NCBI GenBank assembly: GCA_964006375.1
Contig: OZ023269.1
Span: 131,968,309 to 132,032,308 of the forward strand
Direction of reading: 5' to 3'
Source: Tillus elongatus
Taxonomy: Eukaryota > Arthropoda > Insecta > Coleoptera > Cleridae
DNA: 64,000 nt
This document shows positions 22,037 to 33,764 of this stretch, one piece after another (the stretch's first letter is position 1; every line of letters begins with the position of its first letter). Under the pieces are notes generated by a model. It had not been told where the DNA came from, made no database searches, and was given only the letters and a program-made list of their open reading frames with translations. A program made the translations under genes and the position numbers.

Positions 22037-22500
22037 TTTCGCGGCGCAGCAAGTGCCTTATGGTAGCGAATTTTCATTAAATGCTTCAAATGTGCATAAC
22101 TCAACTTTGTATAAGCCTAGAAAGTTAAGTTTTGGCATGTAGTAAGGAGAACAAGATACCAACCAAATTTAATCAAAATAACGTTCGTTATTTTTTGAGA
22201 TACAATTTTTTTTAAAGAAAACCTGGTCCGATATGGCTGGCTAACAAACTCATCCAAGCCATCAATAAAAGAAAGATTTTTGCAGGGTTTTATTCAAATC
22301 GGTTAATAACTTTTTGAATTATTGTGTGGATTATATATATATATATATATATATATGAACATGTAAAAATGCAAACGGACCTTGGTTTCGGGTTCTAGGG
22401 GCCCAAATCCGCGCTCATTTGAAAACATTTTGGCAAAGTCTCACCCCCGATACCTCTCTAATGGCGAATTTTTAAAAATAAAAATTCGTTAAAAATTTAT
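22037..22500 (-). repeat. Hairpin/TA repeat, copy H4b, complete with both ends
   Basis: Starts CGCGGCGCAGCAAGTGCC, then the block with GGCTAACAAACTCATCC, a short TA array (22332-22356), the block GGGTTCTAGGGGCCCAAATC and the terminal hairpin at 22462-22498. It is a good reference copy of about 465 bp. Confidence 0.8.
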
Positions 22501-23410
22501 AGACATTAATGAAGCAAAATTTTATATGCGTTAAACAAAATCTATTAAACATTACAGATAACGTTTATTTTTAATTGTGCAAAAAGGTCAAGAAGTACGA
22601 GAAAAATTACTTTGAAAATTTCAGAATTTTTCTCCTGTAAATGTCAAACTGGAGATTTGAACCGTGAAAACGACACGTGGACTCAAATCGCACTGTAGAC
22701 TGAATTCCCCCCGACTTTTTTTACATTTTTTCGTCCTTGATGTAATTTTAACGGCATCTGGTCAGATTGCGTAATTCCAATATTTTTTAGCGACTTTTCG
22801 CTGAAAAAATTGAAATTGAAATGAAAGATAAGAACTTATAAGATTTTTAATGCAAGTTTAATGGCAGCTGTTATTCAAGAATATAATGGTGCTACAAAAA
22901 GGGTTACAGTTTGCATCAGGCAACTTGGGCAGGTATATTGCCTTTGCATACCCTCAATTTAATTATTCACTCTTTAAAAGCACGCACAGTGACTGTGCCG
23001 CACAGTCACTGTTTTCTACCAATAGATAGAAAACCTTGATTCTAATCCGGTTTCTGGTATCGCTCAAAGGAACTAATTAAAATTGAACTAAATGCATATG
23101 TAGACACTTCTTCTCTGGGTTCACAAATGCTTGTTTTCGTCTCCATATGCATCCGCTTTCCCTTTAAAGCATTGTCAGACAGGCCTGACGATGACGTAAA
23201 AGCCAAAAACCGGTTGCAAAAAGAACTTGAACATTTGTGAACCCAGAGAAAAAGTTTTCTACTGCCTGACAATATAGCAAAAGCCGCAGAAAAAGTTTTC
23301 TCCTGCCTGACGATGTGTAAAAGCTGAAACTGGTTGCAGAGGAAAAATTGACCATTTGTGAAGCCAGAGAAAAAGTATCTATATCCGTATTTAGTATGGA
23401 TCAGTTTCAG
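22501..23410 (+). repeat. Long-form segment of the hairpin/TA repeat family
   Basis: Contains ATGAAGCAAAATTTTATATG, CTCCTGTAAATGTCAAACTG and CATCTGGTCAGATTGCGTAA, in the same order as 33080-33750. Near the end is a short repeat cluster: CTGCCTGACGATG-type and ACCGGTTGC-type motifs recur at 23185-23340. A perfect 11-bp inverted repeat (CAGTGACTGTG) lies at 22987-23011. Confidence 0.55.
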
Positions 23411-23431
23411 CAAGTAAGGACAATAACAATC

Positions 23432-23536
<105 letters not shown>

Positions 23537-23678
23537 TTAGTAGTCAATGTCATCTTTACAAGTTTTGATTACTCTATTTGGATAAACATATCAAAATTGT
23601 GACTTGGACAAGCACAAGTTATAAACTTATTTGTCAAATGTTACAATGTATAATCTATCTCAATAAATATTACTATAT

Positions 23679-23681
<3 letters not shown>

Positions 23682-23745
<64 letters not shown>
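23682..23745. repeat. (TA)n microsatellite at the left edge of the SmD1 duplication
   Basis: 64 bp of TA ending where homology to the SmD1 copy 1 upstream region begins (about 23752). Confidence 0.95.
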
Positions 23746-23751
<6 letters not shown>

Positions 23752-23752
<1 letters not shown>

Positions 23753-24185
23753 ATGGCTTCATAATATGTTGATTTTGTTCAGAAAATGAAAATGGAAATT
23801 GACTTTTTATACTAAATTATTTCGAATAACCCCGCGCAAGCTAATTAACAATTAAACAAAGAAAGAACGTGTCCTTGTCTACGCTTGTAGCGCCTTCCAA
23901 CCCAACTTCAAACTAAAAGATCACTCTACCAATTTTCACTATGGGAGTTAAGACACTGGATTCCTTTATCTATGGTATATGTCATGTAATTTGTATAGCA
24001 TAGCTTATCTTTTTGTCTTATTCTTATTCTTTATTTTAATGCTGTCAAATACTGTCAAGTTGCGCGTGAGCGCATTTGGTGTATTATAGTCTAACCTATC
24101 CAGACTAACGGTTAAAAACATTTGGTCACGTAAATTACGGTTTTTTTGATAAAAATTTAATATTTTGTGACTAAACACTTGCAAC
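23752..24185 (+). promoter_or_regulatory. Upstream region of SmD1 copy 2
   Basis: Aligns over its full length with 20100-20548, with small indels. Conserved motifs include CCCCGCGCAAGCTAATTAAC, GTGTCCTTGTCTACGCTTG and GGTCACGTAAATTACGG. Conservation of non-coding sequence between the copies shows that a genomic segment was duplicated. Confidence 0.5.
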
Positions 24186-24657
24186 ATGAAGCTTATAAGG
24201 TAAGCCCTGTTGTTCTGTAGTCCTAATTTTCATTTTTATAATGTATCATTTCTAGTTTTTACATTAAAAGACGATTATAAAAATATAACCTCAATATATT
24301 TCCAGGTTTTTAATGAAACTTTGCAACCAATCGGTTATGGTGCAATTAAAAAATGGCGATGAGATACGTGGAACTCTAACTAATGTCGACATCTCTATGA
24401 ATACGTTTATGAGAGCCGTCAAAGTAGTTTCAAAAGAGAAATCAAAAATCTACAACCTGGAGACTATAACAATAAGAGGAAAAAACATTAGATATTATGT
24501 TTTACCAAATGATCTACCCTTAGACGCTCTTTTGCAAGATGACACACCAAAGACCAAAGATAAAAAGAAGGAGGCTGCAAAAAGTGGTGGCCGGGGCAAA
24601 GGCCGTGGGCCACGTCGTCGCGGAAGAGGTAGAGCAAGAGGCAGAGGAAGATGTTAA
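24186..24657 (+). CDS. SmD1: Small nuclear ribonucleoprotein Sm D1, copy 2 (diverged)
   Basis: Same gene structure as copy 1: exon 1 24186-24199 (MKLI plus two bases of R), intron 24200-24305 (GTAAGC...TTTCCAG, 106 bp), exon 2 24306-24657, giving 121 aa. Sm1 is VQLKNGDEIRGTL then NVDISMNTFM, and Sm2 is [17 protein letters not shown]. The RG-rich tail is shorter and ends in Cys. Compared with copy 1 and the family, the Asn after the Sm2 Arg-Gly (RNA-contacting Asn63 in human SmD1) is Lys64 here, the Gly before VD is Asn, and THL is TFM. The frame is intact and a polyadenylation signal follows, so this looks like a live but diverging paralog. It may be tissue-specific or relaxed; the sequence alone cannot decide. 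Confidence 0.9.
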
Positions 24658-24772
24658 ACTCCATTATCTGCTACAATTTCACTCAGTGATTCTGTTATTA
24701 CTAATAAGTTAAAACCATAGTTTATATTTAAGTTTTAAATAAGTTAAGTATAGTTAAACGTTCAGAATCTTC

Positions 24773-24778
24773 AATAAA
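24773..24778 (+). promoter_or_regulatory. Polyadenylation signal AATAAA of SmD1 copy 2
   Basis: AATAAA 116 bp after the stop codon, followed by T-rich sequence. No better candidate lies nearer. Confidence 0.5.
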
Positions 24779-24789
24779 TTATTTTTAAT

Positions 24790-25235
24790 TGGTATTACTT
24801 GTTAGCTTTTTAGAAAGTTTAAATTATTAGTATCTACCTGCATTTTGTGTTACGATTAACACAAATGATAACAAACATTTGTTAAGACAGAGAAAGAATG
24901 GGTCAAACTTCAGTTTTAGTTAGCTTGAACGAAAATAAGGTGATTCAAGTCAACTTACTACCTTTGTGCAATTTTGCTTCCTTAGGAAGTTATAGGTCTG
25001 AGAAGAAAAACAGTTTATTTCATTTTTCAGAATAATTCATCTATTTATTGGGTCATGTTTTGGTGAAAAAAGTTTCTTTTGGCGGTAAACACGAATATAT
25101 GGTCTATATTATTTTCTTCAATGTTTTTAAGAATAGTGAGTTTTGGAAGAGCAAAACAGTGTGTAGCAAAATCTATTAATAACAGACAAACATCAATTTT
25201 TCTTGGCGCATGTATAATTTTCCTAGATCATTCCT
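24790..25235. other. Downstream flank of SmD1 copy 2, nothing recognised
   Basis: AT-rich DNA without an ORF or recognised repeat until the TIR-end fragment near 25236. Confidence 0.5.
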
Positions 25236-25475
25236 ATGAGCATTCAGTACCATAACGCACTTGCTGCGTCTAGACTTTTTAAAAACTTCAGTAAATCTCA
25301 ATTATGACAGAGTAAGCATTTGATAATTTAGGCCTAGAAAACTTTGAAATACCGCAGAATTAAAGCCGAAAATAGTTTGTTCTTTTACTGAATTTTCGTA
25401 GAAAAATTCACCATTGGAAAAATCCCGACTTCTGAATTTTGAGAACCCCTAGAACCAATATCAGGGGTCAGTTTT

Positions 25476-25563
<88 letters not shown>
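25236..25563 (+). repeat. Hairpin/TA repeat pieces, copy H6
   Basis: A TIR end (CCATAACGCACTTGCTGCG) lies at 25250-25268. Then at 25388-25414 the hairpin starts CTGAATTTTCGTAGAAAAAT, followed by ATCCCGACTTCTGAATTTTG, AGAACCAATATCAGGGGTCA and the (TA)n array 25480-25563. No conserved block follows the array, so the copy is truncated. Confidence 0.75.
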
Positions 25564-25565
<2 letters not shown>

Positions 25566-25888
25566 TGATTAATCATACAATGTAGCTAAGACAAAGAAGC
25601 TTTCGGCTTGTACTTGCCGGCCACAGTTTGGCAAAGTATTATAAAGAAGAAACTTGGAATACAATTATTGACACTGACAACTGCAATTTTGACATTTCCA
25701 CCAACCATGTTCTCAAATTCTTCTCTTTCTGCTTCTGCTATACTCAGTAAATAGTGAAGCTAATTATCTCCCCCTGTGGGTTAAAGCCAACATGTTTTGT
25801 TCTGTGTGGAAACATATTGACTAAATTTGACAATTTTTTGGAGAGACGAAAATTTATAGAACTTGTTTACACCGTCACTAACTACTAT

Positions 25889-26310
25889 CAAGTATCAAAC
25901 CGACCGATAAATTGAAATAATAAACCGCATTTCTCTCATTCCGATAAGAAATGTTCTGATAGTCAATTTTTTGTTTACAAACCAACAAAACATTGACTAT
26001 CAGCACATTTCTTATCGGAATGAGTGAAATACGTTCTTGCAACTCCAACTGTGAATAATTTTTAAACGAGTTGATAAAACTTCCAAAAAAATTAGTGTGC
26101 TGAATGCAGAAAATAAAGAGCTTTCAAGTGATGTAACACTCGACCCATGTTCCCTATTTAAAATATAAGGGTTGTTATCACCACCCTTAAGGGGTTGATG
26201 TGACAAAGTTGAGTTTTATGTCAAAACAATATTAAAATTGACGTGTTTCAGTGTTTCTTAAAAAAATAATTCTCTGGACGCAAATCGGTCTGTTTCGTTT
26301 TCAATGCGCC

Positions 26311-26314
<4 letters not shown>
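25889..26314. repeat. Solo end of the DUF4817 element (second copy)
   Basis: Matches 19296-19714: TATCAAACCGACCGATAAA, the hairpin 25926-26034, GGTTGTTATCACCACCCTTA and the terminus AATGCGCCACCCTATATA. No transposase is attached. It is followed directly by TA. Confidence 0.85.

Positions 26315-26391
<77 letters not shown>
26315..26391. repeat. (TA)n microsatellite abutting the element terminus
   Basis: Extends directly from the CCCTATATA terminus of the preceding element end, so it may have grown from that terminal TATATA. Confidence 0.95.
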
Positions 26392-26393
<2 letters not shown>

Positions 26394-26869
26394 CTTTGTG
26401 TTGTTTGATAAATTCTGCCATATTATTATTTGTTCACATCCTAAATTGATCAACCGTCACTGAAAGTTATAACTATTTTTGTATTTCGTCACTTACTTAA
26501 GTTTTTCTTAATTTTTGCATGGTTATTAGATAAATAATGGATTGCTTTAAAAATGAATCAATTCATACGGTTTACTGTTAGGAGAGACTATACAAACCTT
26601 GTAAATACAAATTAATAAAAATCTTGCAGTAATAGTTACAAAAAAGTTACAACATTCAAGTAATTGACCTAATCTCTGAATAAAAAAGTAATCTTTAATA
26701 GTCATTCGAGGTTAATCGGGCATTATATTAATTCCAGACGTAACTTACACGTTGTGATTAGCTTGCAAAGTGTGGAATTTGGACGTTTGAACAAATAATT
26801 TTTAAACCGTCTGTCAAAAGTCTCAATAAGGTGATTTGTGATTTGCTTATTCTGCCGGAAGGCTGAAGC
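26392..26869. other. AT-rich sequence, nothing recognised
   Basis: No supported gene or repeat was seen. Confidence 0.5.
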
Positions 26870-27065
26870 AAACTAAAGATGAATATAACCAAAGTAATGA
26901 AGATATGTAAGGATAGGACTGCGAAAATGGATGTAAAGCTAAACGGCCATAAAGTCGAACTTTTCAAGTACCTTAGTAGGATTATGACGAGTGTTGGTAA
27001 ATGTAAAGCCTTTCAAAAACCTGGCTAAACGATATGGTGGAAATTACAACACGAGTGAATTAAAA
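26870..27065 (+). pseudogene. RTE-type LINE remnant (RT C-terminal segment)
   Basis: A plus-strand frame reads MNITKVMKICKDRTAKMDVK, then LNGHKVELFKYLSRIMTSVG and KCKA. This matches the segment after the YADD box in RTE/craft-type RTs (KTKVM, then VxLNGxxVE, FKYLG). The frame is lost on both sides. It is too decayed for a confident clade. Confidence 0.55.
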
Positions 27066-27671
27066 GGAACATGCTGTAGACAGAGATAGGTACATGTATG
27101 CGACAAAACAATATCGGCTCAGTTGAATTAACTATTACCACTTTTCTATAAACAAAGATTTCGACTCAAACTAAAATAAAAGATTTGTATTGAATTTTCA
27201 ACTTAAGCTTGAACTTAATAACAATAATACTAATAAATGTAACACCTCCTACATTTCAATATATAAATGACATGACATTGTAAATCAAATAAAAAGGCTT
27301 GAACAGAGGTGAGGAAGGCAATAAATCAGAAACTAACATATTTAAACCAGTGTCGGCAATCAAATAGTAAAGCAAGTTAAGGTGGGGCATTGTTGTATTG
27401 TGTCTAAGAAAATAATAAAAGAGTCCAGGACTATAAGCGAAGAAGAAACATGTGAGTAGGCTGTGGAATTTATACGATGTTGCCAAGCCCTTGGTGGAGT
27501 CACCACGAATACCTAAATATATTATTTTACACGAAAGTAGGAAAATAAATGAGTCATTGCATATTTTTACATATGCTTTTTACTCAATCGTTTAGATAAA
27601 GCCTAGAAGCTTTCCAGAACTGAAAGTTTTTAAGAAATGAATTTAAGTAAAGCTTCAATACTCTCTCTCTG

Positions 27672-27704
<33 letters not shown>

Positions 27705-27955
27705 AATATGAATCTGATTAAAACTGAATACCATAATCTTTGAATAAATTTTTTCAGCACTGTACTGTACTATACAATATATATTTCACAGAATTTGTAA
27801 GTTCTTTGCTTATATTTTATCGAAAATAACGAAATAATTGCGTCCTAAAATTTAGATTAGAAGAACTTATTTACAACGTACGTAGGTCCTACCCTGCGGT
27901 TAATTTTTATTTCAACTTTTTTAAACACTTTATCTGTGTATACTTTTCATATGAT
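27066..27955. other. AT-rich sequence with a CT-rich microsatellite
   Basis: Contains a (CT)n-like stretch at 27661-27704. Nothing else I can support. Confidence 0.6.
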
Positions 27956-28600
27956 TTATTAGTGAATTTTCTTTAAAAAAAAATCACTAATGAGGAGATC
28001 CCGACTTTTGAATTTTAAAAAAAATTCTTTAAATGAGCGCTAATTAGGCCCCCTAGAACACATATCCGGGGACATAATTTTTATATGTTTGGTGAGTACC
28101 TTCCTTTTGCAAGTGGCTTGGATAAGTTCGTTAGCCAGGAAAATCGGCCCAGGTTTTCCCGTAAAACCGTAAAATTTTGTGTTTCCTTTCTAAAAAAAAA
28201 ATTATATCTTTGGAAATAACAAAGTAAGGGCAACTAAATTTGGTACGCGTATTTGTATTATAAAGAGTGAACCATGTACCAAAACTTAGGTCTCTTAAGT
28301 TTAAAGACAAAAAAGTTATGGGCACTTAATTTTTTTTTGGAGTTTTCCTCAAAACGTCAAAGCCGCGATTTGAAACGTCAAAATTGACAATGTTTAGGCA
28401 AAGAACGGGAAACAAATCCGTATTGTGAAAAGAAAATGTTGCAAGAGTGTTCTGCGAACCCTCAAGTTTCAGCTTCAACCTTCATTGCCCCCCATTTTAC
28501 TAAAATATTTACAGAAAATTCATTTCAAATAGACACTTGCTCTGATACTTTGACTGTCGGTTTTGTTAAGTTGATGCTTTCGCTGTAGGTTTAGTTAAGT
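27956..28600 (+). repeat. Hairpin/TA repeat, copy H7, long form without TA array
   Basis: Hairpin TTAGTGAATTTTCTTTAAAA at 27959, then AATGAGGAGATCCCGAC, CCCCTAGAACACATATCCGG, a deletion that removes the TA array, GGCTTGGATAAGTTCGTTAG and the long form GTCAAAGCCGCGATTTGAAA. Confidence 0.8.
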
Positions 28601-28610
28601 TTATGGGTTA

Positions 28611-28850
28611 ACTCCTTAGAGTGGTGGACAAAGGTGGGTAAAGGAAATATGTAAGGACACTCTAAGGCCTCAATCTGCCTACTCCTTAGAGTGGTGGACA
28701 AAGGTGGGTAAAGGGAATATGTAAGGACACTCTAAGGCCTCAATCTGCCTAGTCCTTAGAGCGGTGGACCAAGGTGGGTTGGGTTGCTGTAGCTCGATTA
28801 CGGGGCCTCAATCTGCCTACTCCCCAAATCTCGCCGGAGATCGTCTGTGA
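28611..28850. repeat. 70-bp tandem repeat, about 2.5-3 units
   Basis: Units 28611-28680 and 28681-28750 differ at about one base, starting ACTCCTTAGAGTGGTGGAC and ending CTCAATCTGCCT. A third, diverged unit runs from 28751. Confidence 0.95.
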
Positions 28851-29093
28851 GGTCTCAGTGTGTTCAACCCTAGGCCTCAGAGAGATCTCGGTTAATTATT
28901 CGACTTCAGTCAAATTTAAAAAAGGTTTTTTTATGTTTGTCATTTAATAATTAGTTTAGTAGAACTCACGTTATATCCTTGAGAATGGAATAAATTTTTC
29001 CGAAAGCTCGGCCTATAATAAAGAGTTTTATTTTGCAACTGACGGCTTTCCCACAATGTTTTGATAAATAAGACTATTACCGTCACGAAAAAC

Positions 29094-29098
<5 letters not shown>
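28851..29098. other. Unassigned sequence
   Basis: No supported feature. Confidence 0.5.
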
Positions 29099-29190
<92 letters not shown>

Positions 29191-29655
29191 CATGTGATAA
29201 ATCAAAAAATAACTAACCGATTTCGATTAAACTCGGCAAATGCCTTTCTTTTATTGATGGCTTGGATGAGTTCGTTATCCAGGAAAATCGGTCAGGGTTT
29301 TCCGGGAACATTTTGAGTTTTCTTTTGAAATTTTTTTTTTAACCGAAACTTACAAAGCTGTTTCAGGGAAATTTAATAGATATGTTGCCTTGTGAGAGAC
29401 CTTAATACGTACCAAAATTCAACTTTATAAGTTTATAGAAAATTGAGTTATTCAAATTTTGAGTTTTCTTTCGAAGAAATTTTTTTCTCCGAAAATTACA
29501 AAGTTATTTTAATTGAATTTGGTCTTTATATTGCCTTAGGAAATATCTTACTGCATACCAAAATTGAACTTTCTGAGTCAATAAAAAATTGAGGTATTCA
29601 AATTTGAAGCATTTAATAAAAATTCACTACCACAACGCACTTGCTGTGTTCCGAA
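29099..29655 (+). repeat. Hairpin/TA repeat, copy H8 (TA array to TIR end)
   Basis: TA array 29099-29187, then AACCGATTTCGATTAAACTC, GGCTTGGATGAGTTCGTTA, two successive copies of a roughly 140-bp segment as in H3, and the TIR end CACAACGCACTTGCTGTG at about 29632-29650. Confidence 0.8.
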
Positions 29656-30452
29656 TTTTTTTGAATATCAAGCCTTTACTTCAACACTCTTCAAAAAAAG
29701 TTCCCAAATTTTATACAAACATTTATGCTTAATTTTTGGTTCTTTTTGACCATTTAGCACAGAAAAACTTCCGTTTGGTCATAAAACTTAATAAGTTTTA
29801 CTTTTCATAGATAATCTTTTTGTCTTGTACTCCGTTTGAGCGTTTAACTAAAAAAATTAAATGTTGGTATATTTTATCGTCGAGAGGAACTTGGGTACAA
29901 AACTTCAACAAAATAATATTTATAGAAACTAATATGTTTCGGAAAAAAAACGAATAAAACTATCTAGAAAAACTATTTGGGTAGAAAATGCACTGATTTA
30001 AGTTATCTACAAAATTAAGATACCGTTACATCAAAATCAATCAACGATTTTTTGACTTATCGAAGTGATATATGATGTAGAGTAATTCTAAAATTACTTA
30101 ATCATCTCTAAATTTCTACTAGATTTCTATAACATTATCTTTTAATTATTTTTCGATTCTAAATTGTTTGATATTTATCGACTTATAGAAACTATTTCTA
30201 GTTTGTAATAATTTTATAATTGGCTCGATGAAGATCATTTATTCATTTTAAATTGGTAAAACATCATGTAGGTACTACAGTATCAGGCTGGACTTCACCC
30301 TTAGCCCTGAGATTTGCACGACAGACGTTTTGTGATATTGTTGTTAAAAGTATTCGAAATTTGGCCCAGGAAATATATCAAAAAATATTTGCCCGATTGT
30401 CAATTTCTAAATACATTACTTCAGAAGGAATTTACATAAATGTGTATTAAAG

Positions 30453-30455
<3 letters not shown>
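29656..30455. other. AT-rich sequence, nothing recognised
   Basis: A 65-codon frame at 30253-30450 has no recognisable features and is probably chance. Confidence 0.5.

Positions 30456-30531
<76 letters not shown>
30456..30531. repeat. (TA)n microsatellite
   Basis: About 76 bp of TA without recognisable hairpin-family flanks. Confidence 0.95.
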
Positions 30532-30534
<3 letters not shown>

Positions 30535-31630
30535 AAAATATAAATATACAAATGGTTAAATCGTTAAAAGAGTTTTAAAGTTTGTCAACTCAGCATATTT
30601 AGGGGAAAAGCTTCTTAAAAACTGACGGATCAAATATTCTGTGAGCTTTTTTAACAAAAAAATATATTTTTAGCAAATTAGCAAGCAAGTTACAAGTTTT
30701 AGAAAACTCGCATAAAAGTAGTAGATATAATTAACAAATATCAGCTTTTAAGATTGGTTTTGTTAAATTGTTGAACGAAAATTAAGTGTTTCATAAGTTT
30801 TAGAAGGCATTATCCCTTCTAAGATTAATATATCAAAAATATTTTAAAGATATAAAGTTTTAAGGTTTAAACTAAAAACATATAGTTCTGCGGCCTCGTC
30901 AATAAACTGTTTTCTGTAAATACGTATGGAGTGCAAAATTTTTACCCCCTTTAGTTTTTTCTTTATTCTGTCTAGAAAAAAAAACATTAACAGAAGAGCT
31001 GTAGGGGATTTTCTTTTGAGTTTAATGTACCTTCCAGAAAAACTATAGAGGATCGCGTTTGAGATACAAACACAACATTTGATGTTTTAATGGAAGACCT
31101 GTATATCCTAGGTGTTTTGTAAAGTTATATCCCTTATTAGTCGAAATAAAAGTTATCAAAAATAAAATAAAAGATTTACGTTATTTCTTCTATCCAAAGA
31201 ATATGACAATGGGGATTGCACTAATTGACAACTTTACTGTGTACAAAGAAATATTTTCTACATCTAAAAAGTATGCTTAAACGTATTCTAATTTGCACAA
31301 TATAATTAATTATACCTAATGTCAACAGTGTTACGACCTTATTTTCACAAAACTACAAGGTTGCTACCCTACCAAAAAGCTACTTAAATCAAAAATAAAA
31401 CATCACTTACATTGACAACAAATAAAGATGAAAAAAACAAGTAGGCTCCAATATATATCCATGTTGCCAAATTCCTAAAAACTCCCAAAAAACAAACTCA
31501 AAACCACCCCGAGTTATGATTAACTTCAAGTTAATCAAAAGTGGCAACACAATGTTTATTTCTACATAGAAAATCAAGCTGTCAGTTCAAACACTCGCGG
31601 CAACCGGTTGATTTAAAAAGCACGTTGTAA
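30532..31630. other. AT-rich sequence, nothing recognised
   Basis: No supported gene or repeat was seen. Confidence 0.5.
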
Positions 31631-31920
31631 TTTAATAATATAAATAATTGAAGAACCGGCAGAGGTAGATTATCTTTGAGGCCTCCAGGTCCAGCTTTCA
31701 AGAAGTCTTCTCGGGATCTGATTTGGGCAGTTAAATGTCGAGAGAGTGGAATTTGGATTGCAGGTAAAACCACAGAGAAACTGGATCCACTGGGCACACG
31801 AGAATACGACAGCAGGTGTAGCGCTCTAGCGTATAGCGTAAACGGCGAGCGTAAGTTACGTACGTGTTCTGTCGTCCAGTCCAGCCGAGCGTGCTTTGGG
31901 GTGCTCTAATAGTAATTGAA
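31631..31920 (+). other. GC-richer open segment, possible first exon or promoter
   Basis: This block stands out from its AT-rich surroundings (for example GCGAGCGTAAGTTACGTACG). One frame is open from 31651: RTGRGRLSLRPPGPAFKKSS, then RDLIWAVKCRESGIWIAG. A GTAAAA donor-like site follows GCAG at 31761. I do not recognise a protein with confidence; the run faintly recalls the region before the Nudix box of NUDT9-like proteins, but too weakly to name. The opposite strand is also open (31582-31797), so chance is possible. Confidence 0.25.
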
Positions 31921-32334
31921 TGAACGGCCTTTCGAGTTATGAATGAAGAGAATCAGAATATAACCACATCCATAGCCAGGAGCCCCGAGGTAGTAGAGGT
32001 ATAGAAGAGAGGATTTCTTTGCACCGTTGTCAAATCTACACAATAACAGTGAACTAGTGAACTACGATTCTCTAAATAGTACTGCATCATTATAGCCCAA
32101 CACTCTTACCTTAGACGCATTCATTTGTACGTCTCCTGTCTCCTATCAGCTTCGTCTGATACATTTGTACTAAGTGAAGATTGAAACCTGTGATGAGCAC
32201 TGATAAGTACACTTGGAGAACCCAAATCACATCTTTTTAAAGACCCGACGATCGTTTCACTAGCAAAGTTAGCGTCATCAGCGGATGAAAAATTCAGACC
32301 TTTAAAAGATGTGTTGATGATTGGGGTTCTTCAT

Positions 32335-32605
32335 TTGTATTTATTCTGCCTATCTAAAGTATTATAGGCTTTCTCCAAGTCTGTAAACTTGGAATATACT
32401 TTCTTTTCTTGGTCAGTACAGTCTCTTCCTATCATAAACCCGCACTGAACGTCCTAAATCTTTCCCCTAATCAGCTATCTCCCTCATTCTATTATTACTC
32501 TCTCAAATAGCTTACATACAACACTTAGTAAACTTATTGTTTGCTAATTTTTGCACTCTTGCTTCCCTTAGCTTCATATAAGGCAACCATGATAGCGTCC
32601 TTCCA
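32335..32605 (-). pseudogene. RTE-type LINE remnant (RT N-terminal segment)
   Basis: On the minus strand from about 32595 the reading WKDAIMVALYEAKGSKSAK is followed, in shifting frames, by a GISLLS-like region, then QCGFMIGRDCTDQ, EKKVYSKFTDLEKAYNTLDR. The order and the last block (DLEKAYDRVDR in intact relatives) are typical of RTE-clade RTs. Several stops and frameshifts are present. It ends next to hairpin repeat H9. Confidence 0.7.
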
Positions 32606-32621
32606 CCCTATTGACACTATC

Positions 32622-32728
32622 AGTGAATTTTCTTTAAAAAATCACTATGAGGAGATCTCGACTTTTGAATGTTGAAAAAAATTCTTCAAATGAGACGCCT
32701 CTTAGAACACATATCCGGGATCAGTTTC

Positions 32729-32806
<78 letters not shown>

Positions 32807-33755
32807 CTGGGTGTGTGTGTATCACACCGATAACCCAAAAAATAAAGGGCCGATTTTGATAAAATTTGGTGAGTAATTTCTTTTTGTAAGTGGCTTGGAT
32901 AAGTTCGTTAGCGAGTAAATTCGGACCAGCGAAAATTTTTGGTTTTCCCCTGGAAAAAATTCATGTCTTCGGAAATAACAAAGATATGGCAACCACATTT
33001 GGCAAGCTGGTTTACGTTGTAAAAGTCAAACTCTGCACCAAAATTTATGTCTCTATGTTAAAAGTCAAAAAAGTTATAGGCACTAAATGAAGCAAAATTT
33101 TAGTGCCACTAAAAGTCAGAGAAGACGCAATACCAAAATATTGTATGTGTTAAACAAAATCTATTAAATATTACAGACAACGTTTATCTTTTCATGGCGC
33201 AAAAAGTTCAAGAAGTACCAAAAAGATTACTTAGAGAATTTTATAATTTTTCTCCTGTAAATTTCAAATTGGAGATTTGAAACGGGAAAATTAGTATAAC
33301 TATTGCGGTTTGTGGATGGAGAATATAGCATAAAATGTATATTAGAATGTTCTAGATTTATGCTACTGTACTTATTCGTTAAAATAACTGAAAGTCTGCC
33401 TCTAAAGACCTTACATATTACAAATAAATAACTTAAGACCATTATCGGTTATCTACCTTTCTTCATCTGATCAGATTGTGTAATTCCAGTATATTTTTTA
33501 GCTGCTTTTTGTTGAAAATGAAAGATATGCACTTTTAAGACTTCTAATTAAAGTTTAATAGTAGCTGTTGTTGCCCTTAGTTGGTAAAATCGTTTCATAG
33601 TTAACATAGACGTAGAGATTTGTGACATGAGAAGAGGTTGCTTTCTTTTCTATAATCGGATTCAATTTTTACAGCATCCACAGACAAAAGAATGTTTTCT
33701 GTGGAGCCATAGAAAAAGTATCTAGTTCTGTATTTAGATCAGATTTTAAATATTT
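32622..33755 (+). repeat. Hairpin/TA repeat, copy H9, long form
   Basis: Hairpin from CAGTGAATTTTCTTTAAA, then ATGAGGAGATCTCGACTTTT, TA array 32734-32807, CACACCGATAACCCAAAAAA, GCCGATTTTGATAAAATTTG and TATGGCAACCACATTTGGC. From 33080 the long form matches 22501-23410 (GTGCCACTAAAAGTCAGAG, CTCCTGTAAATTTCAAATTG, CATCTGATCAGATTGTG). At about 1.1 kb it is one of the longest copies. Confidence 0.8.
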
Positions 33756-33764
33756 TTTAATTTA

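Noticed and set aside
29656..30455. 65-codon ORF at 30253-30450 as a small gene
   Set aside because: No recognisable domain, start context or repeat conservation.
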